Assembly: GCF_964275005.1 (NCBI RefSeq)
Contig: NC_092690.1
Location: forward strand, 8,708,336 to 8,772,335
DNA from: Diadema setosum
Lineage: Eukaryota; Echinodermata; Echinoidea; Diadematoida; Diadematidae
Reading direction: 5' to 3'
Length of the DNA: 64,000 nt
The position numbers were made by a program, and so were the translations under genes. Below are positions 1 to 10,660 of this stretch, in pieces. A model generated the notes under the pieces. It ran no database searches. It worked only from the letters and a program-made list of their open reading frames with translations, and was not told the origin of the DNA. The stretch's first letter is position 1. Each line of letters begins with the position of its first letter.

Positions 1-4
1 ATCC

Positions 5-45
<41 letters not shown>
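1..45. repeat. (ATCT)n microsatellite
   Basis: About eleven uninterrupted ATCT units open the window. The remaining sequence to about 350 is AT-rich and I see nothing else in it. Confidence 0.95.
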
Positions 46-616
46 CAATATCTGTATATGCATAAAGTATATATTATACACAGTGTAATCCAATACACGT
101 AATTTTTATTGTTTATTATTTATCATTTTCATCATTATTGTAAATGCTACTATACTTGGTGATTGCTTTTGATCAGATACCTCTTTGCGTCTTCTGAAAA
201 TACGTCTAAATACCTCTAAGCTCATAACCCTGCATCCACCGGATTGATTTCTTAACCGTATTTCCTGCCCAGACAAAACGCAATACCGACAATTCATAAC
301 TATTTTTATAACGTACATTTCCCGTTTAGATTATTGTGGTCCAAGCCAAGCCATGAATTCTCGCTATCGCCAATGACGTAAAAAATACCAGGATGTGGCT
401 TTTTCGTCAAGATTTCGTGCACTTGGTAGCAAGGGCACTTCCGGCGCGGGGCATATTTGCACAACGCTAGCGTGCGCGTACGTGTACCTTACCTACAGCG
501 CAGCGCCGACCACGGATACTAGTACAGTAGGCCGCTGTACCGCCCGAGCCAGCGAGTGGCCAGGCCTGTCAAACTTGTACACTGTAGTCCCCGCCGCCGC
601 CGGCGGCCGGCCTTGC

Positions 617-625
617 ATTTATAAG
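617..625 (+). promoter_or_regulatory. TATA-box-like motif in a CpG-rich block
   Basis: ATTTATAAG sits at the downstream edge of the GC-rich, CpG-rich stretch 400-615. About 30 bases downstream is a CACTGCACGC segment that could act as an initiator. This is suggestive of a promoter firing to the right, but one motif is weak evidence and no start site can be shown. Confidence 0.25.
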
Positions 626-827
626 CAGGCACCACTGCACGCAGCGCATAAGCTAACACATACCGGTACAGCGTACTGCAGCTTGATCATGCGATCGATG
701 TGCACATCACAGATCAGTCATCTCTGCATACGCTGAAAATATGCTGGAAAATATTCACCCACCTGGATATATAGTATAATATCGTCATGGAATGCCCATC
801 TTTTTTTTTAATTTGTTCTCTGTCGAA

Positions 828-897
828 ATGTCGCGAACTCAATCGGGAACGAACAGTGATCTCGAACTTATCCTGTCTCCGAAGCAACTTCTTCCAA
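828..897 (+). CDS. Candidate short first coding exon inside the TIR element
   Basis: An ATG at 828 opens 23 codons (MSRTQSGTNSDLELILSPKQ and three more) and runs into a good splice donor, GTAAGT, at 898, leaving phase 1. It lies downstream of the TATA-like motif and just before gene 1. Exon 2 of gene 1 begins in phase 0, so this exon cannot replace gene 1 exon 1 without another exon in between. It could be the remnant of a transposon gene, an alternative 5' exon, or chance. Confidence 0.2.
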
Positions 898-1618
898 GTA
901 AGTACGTACAATGTACGTAGGCACTAGGCCTATATTATCTAGTGCTACTACCACTACTAGTAAGTCGCGCGTGCACGTACTGCGCTGTGGAGTCACCCGT
1001 AAACTTCACCCACGCGGCCACGTCACAACTCGCATGCCAGTAAGGGTCCTATTTCTGCAGATTTTTTTTTTTCGTTTATTGTCGTGCGAACAACACATGG
1101 TAGCTTCGCAGCAACAACCAATAGTCGTATTAACAGCAATTTCTTAAGAATGGAGAAATTTCAAATCATATTAAAGCTGTAATTCAAGTCGAGAAAACCG
1201 GAAGTACACGTAGAATACAGTCGGTTGTGTGTGTAAATAGCATTAGTCACGTATCACGCGCGTACGAACGGAAGTGACTTTGCTACCGGACTATCCCATA
1301 ATGCACCGTAAATGACGCTTAAATCAACATCCGGGTACTTTTTACGTCATTGGCGATAGCGAGAATTGTCGAGCTGATATGCTGGTTTCCAGCAGATCTA
1401 TGCATGTCGAAACTTACAATTTCAGCAATAGCCTATGTTTACACATGACAAAGTTATGTGGAAACAGCATATTTCGTATATAGATAAGTAACCTAACACG
1501 GTTGCAATGTAAGCTAGGGATAGACTGCTATGAACGTGTGCCCTTTCGAACTGAGCGGACACTGGTAGAAATCAGTCCATCAGTGAAACATCCGGTAAAC
1601 TATTTTCAATCAGACAAA

Positions 1619-4600
1619 ATGGCTGGTCGTTTCCATCCAAATACTCCGCTACTTCAGAAGGAAACAGGGGTAAGTAGTTCGAATAATATAGTCACACTGA
1701 CTTCATTTTGAGGATAGATCCTTTAAGCATAAGAGGGTGGAATTGTCCTCTTGTATAAACAAGTATAGAAAGGCACATTTACGTATTGCGAGGCTATTTG
1801 TTTCACGACTGCATTATACATACAGGCTACTCTTCGCAGAAATGCGAACAGCGTGTGCTTTTCAATCATGTATATGATAATAAGTGTGAGGGTACGGGGG
1901 TAATTGCCCTAGACCCATTTATCAGTGCTATTTGTAGTAACATACCCAAAACTGAGGGATAAGAGAAGTAATAGCTCGTCTAGTTTAACGCTATGTAATG
2001 TGTTTGTACATTAAGTTGATGTTGTGTTATTCATCACGACTTATCTCATCAAAATAGTCACTTACACAGCCATCCCACTCGACGATCTAATGAATTCTAT
2101 CTCCCTCTCATGAGAACTATAAGTATGCATATCTAAAACAAAGTTGTTTATATTTATTTGATTTCCGTTTTATTTCAACAGGGTAGCCCTTTTAGTTAAA
2201 AGACTGCTCTACCAAGGGACCCTGCATAATAAGAAGATACAACAATATAATACACAACATTACAATCAAAACAAACGTACACATTATCAACCATATAATA
2301 ACAAGAAAAAGGAATAATGTAACAAAATTACACTATAACAAAAATACAATAGGAATGAGAAAGAGACCGAGAGAAATACAATACACGAGTTAAAAACAAG
2401 TACAACAAAAACAACAGCAAAACAAAATACTGATGTGTCACTTTCCGGTGTTACAGAAATAAACATATATTGTGTTCTGTTTATCCAAAAACTACAAACA
2501 GTGTGTGCATTCTAATCATGTCATGATAATGCACGATTATATTGGACCCAGCTTTTGGAATGGCTTAAATAACAATAAGGTAAATCTTCATAAATCCAGT
2601 ATACATTTGAATATAAACTAAACAGTTTTCTAGAAATAACATTAGATAATCGTGATAATCAAATCGCTTATGTAATAGCCCTCGTACACGTATAGTCACC
2701 TGTTTGGAGCAACGTGTTCACTAACCGCTCTCCCTTTCTTCTCTGTGTTTTCTCCTTTTACCGTGTTCTTCGTTGTGTTATAATGTCTCTGTGTTCTTTA
2801 ACTGTTCTTGCTGTATACTGAAAAGACGTGGACACTCGTGGACAATGATTTTACCTAAACTATTGTATGTGGGCATTTTCCTTTTTTGGGGGCGGGGGGG
2901 GGGATCAACTTCTTCTCCTTCTTTGTATTCCTTTAAGCGTAAGTTGAAATCCTTTCTGTTAAACCCTCTCTGACAACCATCAATCAGTTAATCTCTGAAC
3001 TCATTAATTCATGAAATAGCCATCATATTCTTTACACGGCTGTATGCAACCACCGGCTGTTTAAAGCATTTTTTCAATTCCCTCTTCAATTCCCTCTTTC
3101 GTTTCTTTGATCAGCATGTAGGCATTCTCTTTCTTCCTTCCTTCCTTCCTTCCTTCCATTTTCCACCTTTCTGTCGAGTCGTGTCATGTTATTGTGTGTC
3201 TCATGTTTTGTTCCGTCTTGTTTGAATTATACTTGTGTTAAGCATAAACAAATAAGTATTTCGTTAGAGTTTCTTGAGTGGTTCACAATCTACAAGCTTG
3301 CTTTTTAGTGGACCTCTCAGTTCTCCTTTATTTCCCAACTGAAACATAGACTTGTATTATTTTGCGTATATATGCATATATATGTAACTATATTATTGTA
3401 TCATTTGATATCATTTCCAGGTTGTGTGTATACGATTGTGATAATAACCTAATTCATACTGTGTTGTGTTCTGTTGGAAAAAGGAGAATGAAATAAAATG
3501 AAATGAAATGAAATGAAATGAAATCAACTGTGTTTGTGTGTATGTATTGTTGTTTTTGTTACCATATTTTCTTGGTACACACGACTCGATGAATAGTGTC
3601 TATGCCATATCATTGATATCTTCCATCATGCTCTATCGTTGCATAGCCTGGATTTGGAAATATATTGGATAGATTATATTATTTGCCTATTGCCTATCGA
3701 GAGATCCACGTCTTTTCAGTATAGAACACTCCTTTCCATGCATTGCAAAATATACTTTTCTTTTACTCTTGCAAAGTATGCATTGTTTCTCTCATTGATT
3801 AATTTATCATTTATCATTAATTTATCATTCCGATAACAACCTGGGAAATAAAGGAGAACTGAGAGGTCCACTAAAAAGCAAGCTTGTAGATTGTGAACCA
3901 CTCAAGAAACTCTAACGAAATATTTATTTGTTTATGCTTAACACAAGTATAATTCATTTTCGGATTAACGAATCTCCGGAATAACGAACCTTCGGTAAAA
4001 CGCCAAAAATGTTCGGAATAACGAACCCTTTTTCATTTCCGGATAAACGAACCTTTAGGTATAGGTAATTTGGGTGTTTCTGATTAACGACCCTTCGGAA
4101 TAACGAACCTTCGAAATAGCGACCCTTCGGAATAACGAACAGCACTCGGTATGGTTTGGTTTACCCCATAAAACAAGACCTGGAATAGCAGTTCTCCCAA
4201 ACGAGAGATGATCTAATGTCACGAGACCTTAGAAATTCAGGCAATCGGATGTATCACTTAGCAGTCATTGTGTACAGCCTTGTGGAACAATGCAGTTTTC
4301 ATTTCCCTCCATTTCGATTCCTTTTGTCTTGCAAAGAAAGTGGCAGTCACCGTTGGCACTCTTGGCAACTCAGAACATGTGGAAGGCCTCATAGAATTAC
4401 TTCGAAGCATGACACACGTTGTAAGGAGTGTTGACTTCAAAGAGATCCCTTACAACGTCGCCGACATGGACCAGGTCAAGTTCAATGATGTGGACGTGTT
4501 CATTCTCTGCCATTCCATCAACAACAGACGGTTGTCAATCACTGACGTCACAGATGCTCTCTATGATCGATTACTTAGGAGAGCTCGTGGTGCCCTTGGT

Positions 4601-6896
4601 ACTAATTAATGTTTTAATATGAGTTTGATGGTATGATACTTGGCAGCACAATATATTATCCTTTATTTCTGTAATACCTATTTGTGATGAAAACAGCAAT
4701 TCTGTCCATATCGGACCCAGGTGTGCCATCCTATACGGTCAATTATTGTTATTCGTCTTTTCAGACAGGAATTTTAAAAAATGAAGAAAAAAAAATATCA
4801 CGTTCATGAGGAAAAAAGTCGAAGGTAATTTGGAAACTCTACTTCAAGAAATATACATTTTCCCAGTGAATTCATCATTGCGTCATCTTAAAGTTCCTAT
4901 TCCGAGCATACAATTTCGCGCATTCCACGCTCGCAGCACTGAATCAAATTCTTAATCCGGTCATTCAAATTCACCATTGGAGCATCTTATTGTTCATTTG
5001 CGTCATTCATATTTAAGATGGGGCATGCATTTTAGGAACGATCATTCAAATTCAAATCTCATCGATCATCAAAAATTCGGGAAAAGGCAACAATGTTTCA
5101 AATAAGTGCATTCAGTTTATAAGAAGTCTTGCATTTAATACTTTGAGGCCAAGTATAATGTGTGTCTTTCACTCAGCTTTGCATAGACTTGGGGTTCGTG
5201 ATGAAGATTATCTATTTTGCCGTGGATAGGTCCACCTGTTCATACCAAGATGTTATATTCACTAGGGTAAAATGCCAGCTAACGCGGACGCTACATACAG
5301 GCACATACGTACAAACGAGCATATTATGTTCCGAGAGAAACAATTCAGACTATTGCTGAATGCGGCCAGTCACATAAACGAAGAATACGCGACTTAAAGA
5401 AGTCTAATAAGATCAAAGCAAAATGTTCCAAGCATTGTCGGCTCAAATTTGACTGTCAAAATGAAATGCGCGAGGAAATGCATGGAAAACTTGATGTCAT
5501 GACAATATCAAAATAAATGGTTATTACCATCCCATCAGGAAAGAATAATCTTTATACCCGTACTGGAAATTCGAAAGTGAGCACAATTTACTCAAGAAGC
5601 AGACGCACGTCTTGTTCTTCGACATGTTCGACATCTTAGTTTGTGAAATGCTACTCTTGTAAGGCTTATCGTACTCCTGATACAAAAACACCATGGTCAG
5701 GGTGGTATGAGTGTAACGTACACAAATATTAAATCGTCGAATTTCGTCTTCATACGTCGTTTCAGAACAGGTAGGACACAGGGTGAGCTACAGATTTCCG
5801 CATAATCGACATGCAATATACTTACTGTGTATACCATGGAACTATGAAAGAATGTCTTTCTTTGATCCATCGTCACCGCCGCCACTGATAATGTGCGTAT
5901 TGACGAGTACATTCAGATGTTTGGACAATGACGATTGTGCCATCGTGCGTCGTCGTTGACAAAAGGTCTGTTTTCCTTGTCTCGGTCTTGTTTAGCTGAG
6001 GTGATTTTTCAGACTAAACTGTCTGTTTGAATAAACACCAATGATAGGGAGCAGCAAACCTCAAAACATGAAATATTTTGTGTGACAAAAATAATAATAA
6101 TTACTGAAGTGGACACTTGGAGACACGCATCCCGCATGTAACGTTGTTTGGTTTCGTTGATGGTAGGCCATACATTCGTCTACCGTTACTGTCCATGTTT
6201 ACTCTGAAACAATGTGCGAAAAATTGCGAAACTTATATTATGAATCACAATCAATTTGCCAAAATGTTTGCTATTCGTTTGTTAGGTAAGTCCATGCTTA
6301 TACGTTATGTATACTCATTACATACTCTGTGATAGGCACTCAATCACCTATCTATGTTTTTTTTTTTTCTTTATATGTTTTATTGATTTCATCTATTGGC
6401 ATACAAACATAAATCATTTCCAATTATGGTATACAAATAACACAAACAAGAAAAATAAGTTTGCGAAAAAAAGAAAGAGAGAAAAAGAGAAAAAAGGCAG
6501 CAAAGTAAAGGTACCAGTCGGCAAAGGTGCAGACAGCAATATAACAAGAGTATTTGAAAGTTAACAGGATAAATATATAAGATATTTATCCAATCACCTA
6601 TCTATGTTCCTGACATTATAATGTTTTCTTCTTCTTCTTCTTGGCCAGGTAAGAGAAAGGTGAACATTGTCCTATACGACTTTAAGTCAAATGAACTTCA
6701 AGACAATGTCCTTGCTCTCAAACTGAGTGATTTGGAGAGAAGTCAACCAACGGCGTGTGACATATCATCAGCTATAGTGTTTGCCGGAAAGTGTAATTCA
6801 GCACCACCTGAGCTTCCGCAGGATCAACGTGAGAAACTCCAGAGCAGCTTGGAGGTAGCAGCCCGGCGAGAAACATGCTGTTGTCACATTTTGTAA
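1619..6896 (+). CDS. Gene 1: unrecognised alpha/beta protein with a CaaX-like end
   Basis: Three exons: 1619-1669, 4337-4598, 6649-6896 (stop TAA). Donors are GTAAGT and GTACTA, acceptors follow TTGCAAAG and TTGGCCAG, and intron phases are 0 and 1. The product is 186 residues. Exon 1 gives MAGRFHPNTPLLQKETG. Exon 2 begins KVAVTVGT and carries DVDVFILCHSI and NRRLSITDVTDALYDRLL (about residues 68-97). Exon 3 carries KVNIVLYDF, SSAIVFAGK and PELPQDQ. Alternating hydrophobic strands and helices suggest a five-strand alpha/beta domain. It ends TCCCHIL: CHIL fits a CaaX box with X=Leu, predicting geranylgeranylation, with neighbouring cysteines open to palmitoylation, so membrane anchoring is inferred. 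The exon structure is supported by the paralogue at 19660-35783, which has equivalent exons, phases and even the same GATTCCTTTTGTC before exon 2. I do not recognise the family and assign no function. No polyadenylation signal is seen before the element at 7043. Confidence 0.8.
2070..3535 (+). mobile_element. CR1-group LINE 3' fragment with an antisense insertion (intron 1 of gene 1)
   Basis: Segments at 2071-2130 and 2535-2970 match, in order and in sense, the C-terminal coding end of the LINE at 22772-25867: the CGACGATC/AATTC block, a YIGPSFWNGL-like match to its TGPRLWNNL, and SPSLYSFKRKLKSFLL versus SPSFLTFKYKFRKHLL. A 3' UTR hairpin follows at 3275-3320. The copy ends in an (ATGAA)n tail at about 3489-3524. 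Between about 2135 and 2500 a foreign stretch reads as another element's 3' end in antisense (GGGTCCCTTGGTAGAGCAGT on the minus strand). The copy is 5'-truncated and degenerate. Confidence 0.65.
3224..3955. repeat. Inverted repeat, 114-base arms (3224-3337 and 3842-3955)
   Basis: The two arms are reverse complements with a single clear mismatch and are separated by about 500 bases. Both carry the LINE 3' UTR hairpin. The sequence outside and between the arms differs, so this is either two closely related LINE ends inserted head to head or a local inverted duplication. The very low divergence implies it is young. Confidence 0.85.
3956..4150. repeat. Degenerate minisatellite, unit near TTCGGAATAACGAACC
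   Basis: At least eight imperfect copies of a 15-17 base unit (GGAATAACGAACCTTCG, GGATTAACGAATCTCCG, GGATAAACGAACCTTTA and similar) lie between the inverted repeat and exon 2 of gene 1. Each unit has partial dyad symmetry (TTCG with CGAA). No known element is recognised. Confidence 0.75.
4660..6340. other. Intron 2 of gene 1, no feature seen
   Basis: AT-rich sequence between exon 2 and the retro-insertion at 6359. I found no exon-like ORF with flanking splice sites, no clear inverted repeat and no strong tandem repeat. Confidence 0.6.
6359..6590 (-). mobile_element. Short retro-insertion with an 18-bp target duplication
   Basis: CAATCACCTATCTATGTT occurs at 6341-6358 and again at 6591-6608, directly flanking the insert. 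The insert starts with a T-run, so its poly(A)-like tail lies on the minus strand. The long perfect duplication and tail are the signature of target-primed reverse transcription. At 232 bases with no recognisable coding sequence it is a SINE or a severely truncated LINE. It ends only about 40 bases before the splice acceptor of gene 1 exon 3. Confidence 0.85.
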
Positions 6897-7042
6897 AAGT
6901 AACGACTTTCACAGGTTTCTTTGGTCACTGCCGCATCTGCTCGAGAACGGGGAACATTTTCTGTGACAACGAATATTGATTTTGCTTTCACAAATGCGTG
7001 ATTATCCCATTGTCGCCTCCGCATTTCATTTTGGGTCTTTGA

Positions 7043-8018
7043 CCCTTCCAAAGCCCAAAGGGGGGGGGGGGGGGGGTGTGATGGCACATTGTGCCCCCCA
7101 TATAACTTTGTTATTGTTTCATGTTTCATCGTATCAATATTTGACGCATGGGTAGAGCAACTCACACTCTACATGACCGAATATTTGAACTTTTTGAAGG
7201 TCACCCATAGAGGGCGCTATTTACCAAAATAAAGAGATACATAGGAAATAATATTATGCTTTAAAAAAACCCCATGATTTTCCTTTATAGTTTCTCTATC
7301 CCCAATATGTATGTCTTATCGTAGACCAATATTTTTCACATTTGCCACAAATGATGGGCAAGTCAAAGCTCATTATTTGTTATGGTTGAAATTCCTCAAG
7401 GTCATCACATGGGGGCGCTATTCATAACCAAATAAGGAAATACATTATGAGATTATGATATATTGTTTGGGATAGGTACATGCATAGTTATCATATTTCA
7501 TATTCCCATAATTCGATTATTGGAATTTTAAGTCTGCAGATTGATAATGTGATAAACAAATGATATTAGATGTATAACTTGGGTGAAGGAACCAAAATGA
7601 CACAAAATACAAAAATGGAAAATACTCTTATTTTCAAGTATCTCTATTACATTTATTGTGTTATGCCGTTGTCACAGAAAAACAAAGGAAATAATAGGAA
7701 AAACACTTCAGAGTCATAACAACTTCACATTTAGCTTCTTCAGCAAATTTCAGCCCAGAAACGCCCATTTCATACATTATAATACTGTTAATTGGAATTG
7801 GAACAGAAAAATACGCAAAATCTGACTGACATGATTGTCAGTTTATGGTTGCCATGGCAACCAGCAATATCAAATATAGCTAAATTATATATCAAAATGT
7901 ATGGAATAAGATTTTAGGAAAGGTCACTAAATTTGATTAAAATTGGATTAAGGGCGAAGGAGTGACGAATGAAAATCTGGTAGGGGAGCACAATGTGCCC
8001 CCCTTGGGCTTTATAGGG
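7043..8018. mobile_element. piggyBac-like non-autonomous DNA element (~976 bp)
   Basis: The left end CCCTTCCAAAGCCCAAAGG and the right end, as reverse complement CCCTATAAAGCCCAAGG, form an inverted repeat followed on both sides by a G-run and CACATTGTG. The right flank is TTAA (8019-8022) and the left is TTGA (7039-7042), a likely decayed TTAA target duplication. TTAA plus CCCT ends fits the piggyBac superfamily. There is no transposase ORF. It begins about 145 bases after the gene 1 stop codon. Confidence 0.7.
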
Positions 8019-8269
8019 TTAAACGTAACCATGAACTTATCACCATGGTTACCTAATACTGATGACGTCACAAACTTACAAACTTCTTGTGACTTACACT
8101 TTCAAACTTGTTAAATGTGCATTTCCAACATTCCACATATAATGAATGTTAGCTCACGATGCCCTGATAGGTTACCTTTACACTGCCGAAAGTAACTTTA
8201 TTTTTATCATTCATGTACATTAATAATTTACAACTTTAATCATTTTACAATTCTAATATTACCGCAATT

Positions 8270-8720
8270 GTCATACTGTAATATTGTATAGGGTAATTCC
8301 TCCTCATCTCATTCATCTGAACTTGTAAAGCTTCAGAAAAGAGCTATTCGAGTTATAACGCGCTCCGTGCGTGATGCTCCAACACTCCCATTATTCAAAG
8401 AAAATACAATTCTTCCATTTCAGGAATTGGTTATACTTAATACTTTAATATTCATGTATAATTTTCATATCAGTAATGTTCCTAGTATAGTTGAGATATG
8501 TTTAAGTGGAACTCATCTCTTCATATTTATAATACAAGGCAGAAAATATTGTTACATAAACCTAGTACATATACGACTCAAGCATTGAAATCGTTTTATA
8601 CGCTACGCAGGAACAAACGTCATTATTATGGAATGATTTAAATGAGAATATATGAGTATGCTCAACTTTGTCAAATGTTAAAGTATTATGTAAAAGGCAA
8701 ATATTTAACAAAAGGTGAAT
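8270..8720 (+). mobile_element. Degenerate LINE fragment (end of RT ORF)
   Basis: The translation around 8300-8500 reads SSELVKLQKRAIRVITRSVR and onward, with LPLFKENTILPFQELVILNT, which resembles the LQKKALRTVFNL and LFFYHKILKIKDL region of the complete LINE at 22772-25867. Further C-terminal-like sequence continues to about 8720. The reading frame is interrupted. It is a 5'-truncated copy of a related but different LINE. Confidence 0.6.
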
Positions 8721-8994
8721 GTGGGAAGCGAAATACATAGCACACAGACGTGACTGTTGAGATTAAAAATTGATGGTACACTATTAATGATATGGATAAT
8801 CGGAAAGTCACACTCCAGGGGTCCTTTTCATGACAGTCTTATGAATGACTTTTCGCTCATTAGACACACATACGAGAGACTTCATGAAATGGATTAACTT
8901 CTTTTTGAAAATCTCCCATAGCTACATGTTATATGAGGGACTTTGGCCATTCTATGATTTATGTAAAGCATTTTATATGATGATTTCATGAAAC

Positions 8995-9980
8995 GGACTC
9001 CTGGTCCTCTTCCAAATTGATCGGTGCCTTCGATACGATCGATCATGACATACTGCTGACAACATTGCGAACATCATTATTGTACTGACGGTACAGTCTT
9101 CTTTTAGATCCTGTCGTATCTATCTGATAGACAACAACAGATCGGTAGATAATGATTGTGCTATTTAAGAATAGATTCCAGTACTCGTGGTGTACTTCAA
9201 AGGGTTGCATGTACTAGTACAAGTATAAGTCCAGGGGGTGTTTCATCAACGTTTGTCAGCGCTGACAACTGTCAGCACTGACAATTTCAGCAAAATGCTT
9301 GGTTTTGATTGGCTGACATGCTCTGGTCACTGACTGTTACTATGGTGATTCAAGTTGTCAGCGCTGACAAACGTTGATGAAACACCCCCTGTACTTTTCA
9401 CTTCTATGCAAGCAATTTGATAAAGCAAATGAAAGTAGAATTTCCTGGTGTCACTTTTACGCTAGTGATCCAACGCTTTACATGTCTTTCAATCCAGCTA
9501 TCACTCCACAGGAACAGACTTTTCTTTTCTAAAGCCTGTTTCCACGTATGTGCGTTCCTGGATGCTCCATCATAAAATGTTGAAGCTGAATGATAAAATG
9601 CAAAAACAAAAACATAGTTTATATTTGTTGTTCGTCTTTTAAAAGAAAGTATAAACAATTTCTTTTGATTCAGTAATCTCGTTTGACACACGCATGAATG
9701 ACTTAGATATATTGCTTGCCTAATCACTTGTTTATTGTAATTTTTTTGTCATCTGTATATATAGTCCAATGTATTTTGTAATGTTTTATCATGTGATTGT
9801 TATTAACAATTGTATCATTTTTAATTGTCAGGGATCAGCCTTTGAAAGACCATTATGGCCTTTTGTAGATTCCCCCACATGTTATATATTTATTGCATCT
9901 TGCATGATGTAAGTTGCGCTCATTGTAATGTTTGTATGTATTTTTATTTACCCTGTGGAAATAAATGAATGAATGAACGC
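8995..9980 (+). mobile_element. Decayed LINE (RT pieces and 3' tail), split by a small element
   Basis: Recognisable reverse-transcriptase blocks in sense order: GAFDTIDHDILLTTL (about 9025), YLSDRQQQI (about 9120), then after an insertion CHFYASDPTLYMSFNP (about 9450, matching the YADDTQLY class) and a WMLHHKMLKLND-like block (about 9560). An AT-rich 3' UTR follows and ends at CCTGTGGAAATAAATGAATG with an (AATG)n tail near 9962-9978. A long reverse-strand ORF here is a by-product of this decayed sense sequence. Confidence 0.65.
9232..9391. mobile_element. 160-bp near-palindromic hAT-like MITE
   Basis: CAGGGGGTGTTTCATCAACG at the left is mirrored at the right, with terminal repeats of about 38 bases including GTTTGTCAGCGCTGACAA. 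CAGGGG ends are typical of hAT elements. The flanking bases do not give a clean 8-base duplication. It interrupts the decayed LINE at 8995-9980, so it is the younger of the two. Confidence 0.85.
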
Positions 9981-10311
9981 GATGAATGAATAAAGACAGG
10001 TAGATAGATCCTTGTAAAAACTTAATCGTAAGTTATTTCATCGTTGGAAAGGCACTATGTCGAGCTTAAAATGGAATATCAAACTTCCTCCGTTTGTATA
10101 ACTCAATATATTATTTTACTTTCAATCAGTAATTATACACTTACAGTATCTTAGATTTAAAAAGTAGTAATGCAAATATTGTTCATATAATATTTTGATA
10201 CTGCAAAATTTATTACTGCAACGGTATATTGTGTGGCTTACCTGAGGCACAACTATAAAGTTGCAACGTATACAAAACAACTGTGCAAAACTTGGACCTT
10301 AATCTTTGAAA

Positions 10312-10339
10312 TATGATGATGATGATGATGATGATAATG

Positions 10340-10396
<57 letters not shown>

Positions 10397-10436
10397 TTAA
10401 CAATAACAATAATAATAATGATAATAATAATAATAC
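10312..10436. repeat. (ATG)n/(ATA)n trinucleotide repeat
   Basis: A run of ATG units passes into about 30 ATA/AAT units with a few interruptions. A smaller related block continues at 10560-10630. Long isoleucine-rich reading frames here are artefacts. Confidence 0.95.
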
Positions 10437-10660
10437 ATTGCATTTGAAATGCGCTTAATACAGTGTTTCTAAGCGCTAAGGGAAAAGAAGAAAGAAAAAA
10501 ATGAAAAAAGGAGAGATAACAGACAAGTTAAAACACAAATAAGAGTTACTAAATAAATAAACACATACAATAACAATAATCATAATAATCAGAATGATAA
10601 TCAGAATAATGATCATAAAAATAATAATAATCATATTACTTCTCTTTGAAAGAACTTTAC

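Larger units (their letters stand above)
356..1367. mobile_element. 1.0 kb element with ~40 bp terminal inverted repeats
   Basis: The left end, beginning AATTCTCGCTATCGCCAATG, is repeated in reverse complement at 1328-1367, with about 38 of 40 bases matching through the GGATGT that closes the repeat. AATT lies at both outer edges and could be a 4-base target duplication or part of the repeat. No transposase is seen. The interior is unusually CpG-rich and GC-rich for this window (about 400-700), unlike a typical AT-rich element of this type. It ends about 250 bases before the start codon of gene 1, so it may contain or supply that gene's promoter. The superfamily is unknown. Confidence 0.7.

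Noticed and set aside
395-736. 113-codon forward ORF in the CpG-rich block
   Set aside because: It is open because the block is GC-rich; no motif, no splice context, and the TATA-like motif lies inside it.
9404-9727. 107-codon reverse-strand ORF that looked exon-like
   Set aside because: The forward strand here reads as decayed reverse transcriptase (YASDPTLYMSF, WMLHHKMLKLND), so the reverse frame is a shadow.
10213-10443. Poly-isoleucine ORF
   Set aside because: Translation of the trinucleotide repeat on the reverse strand.
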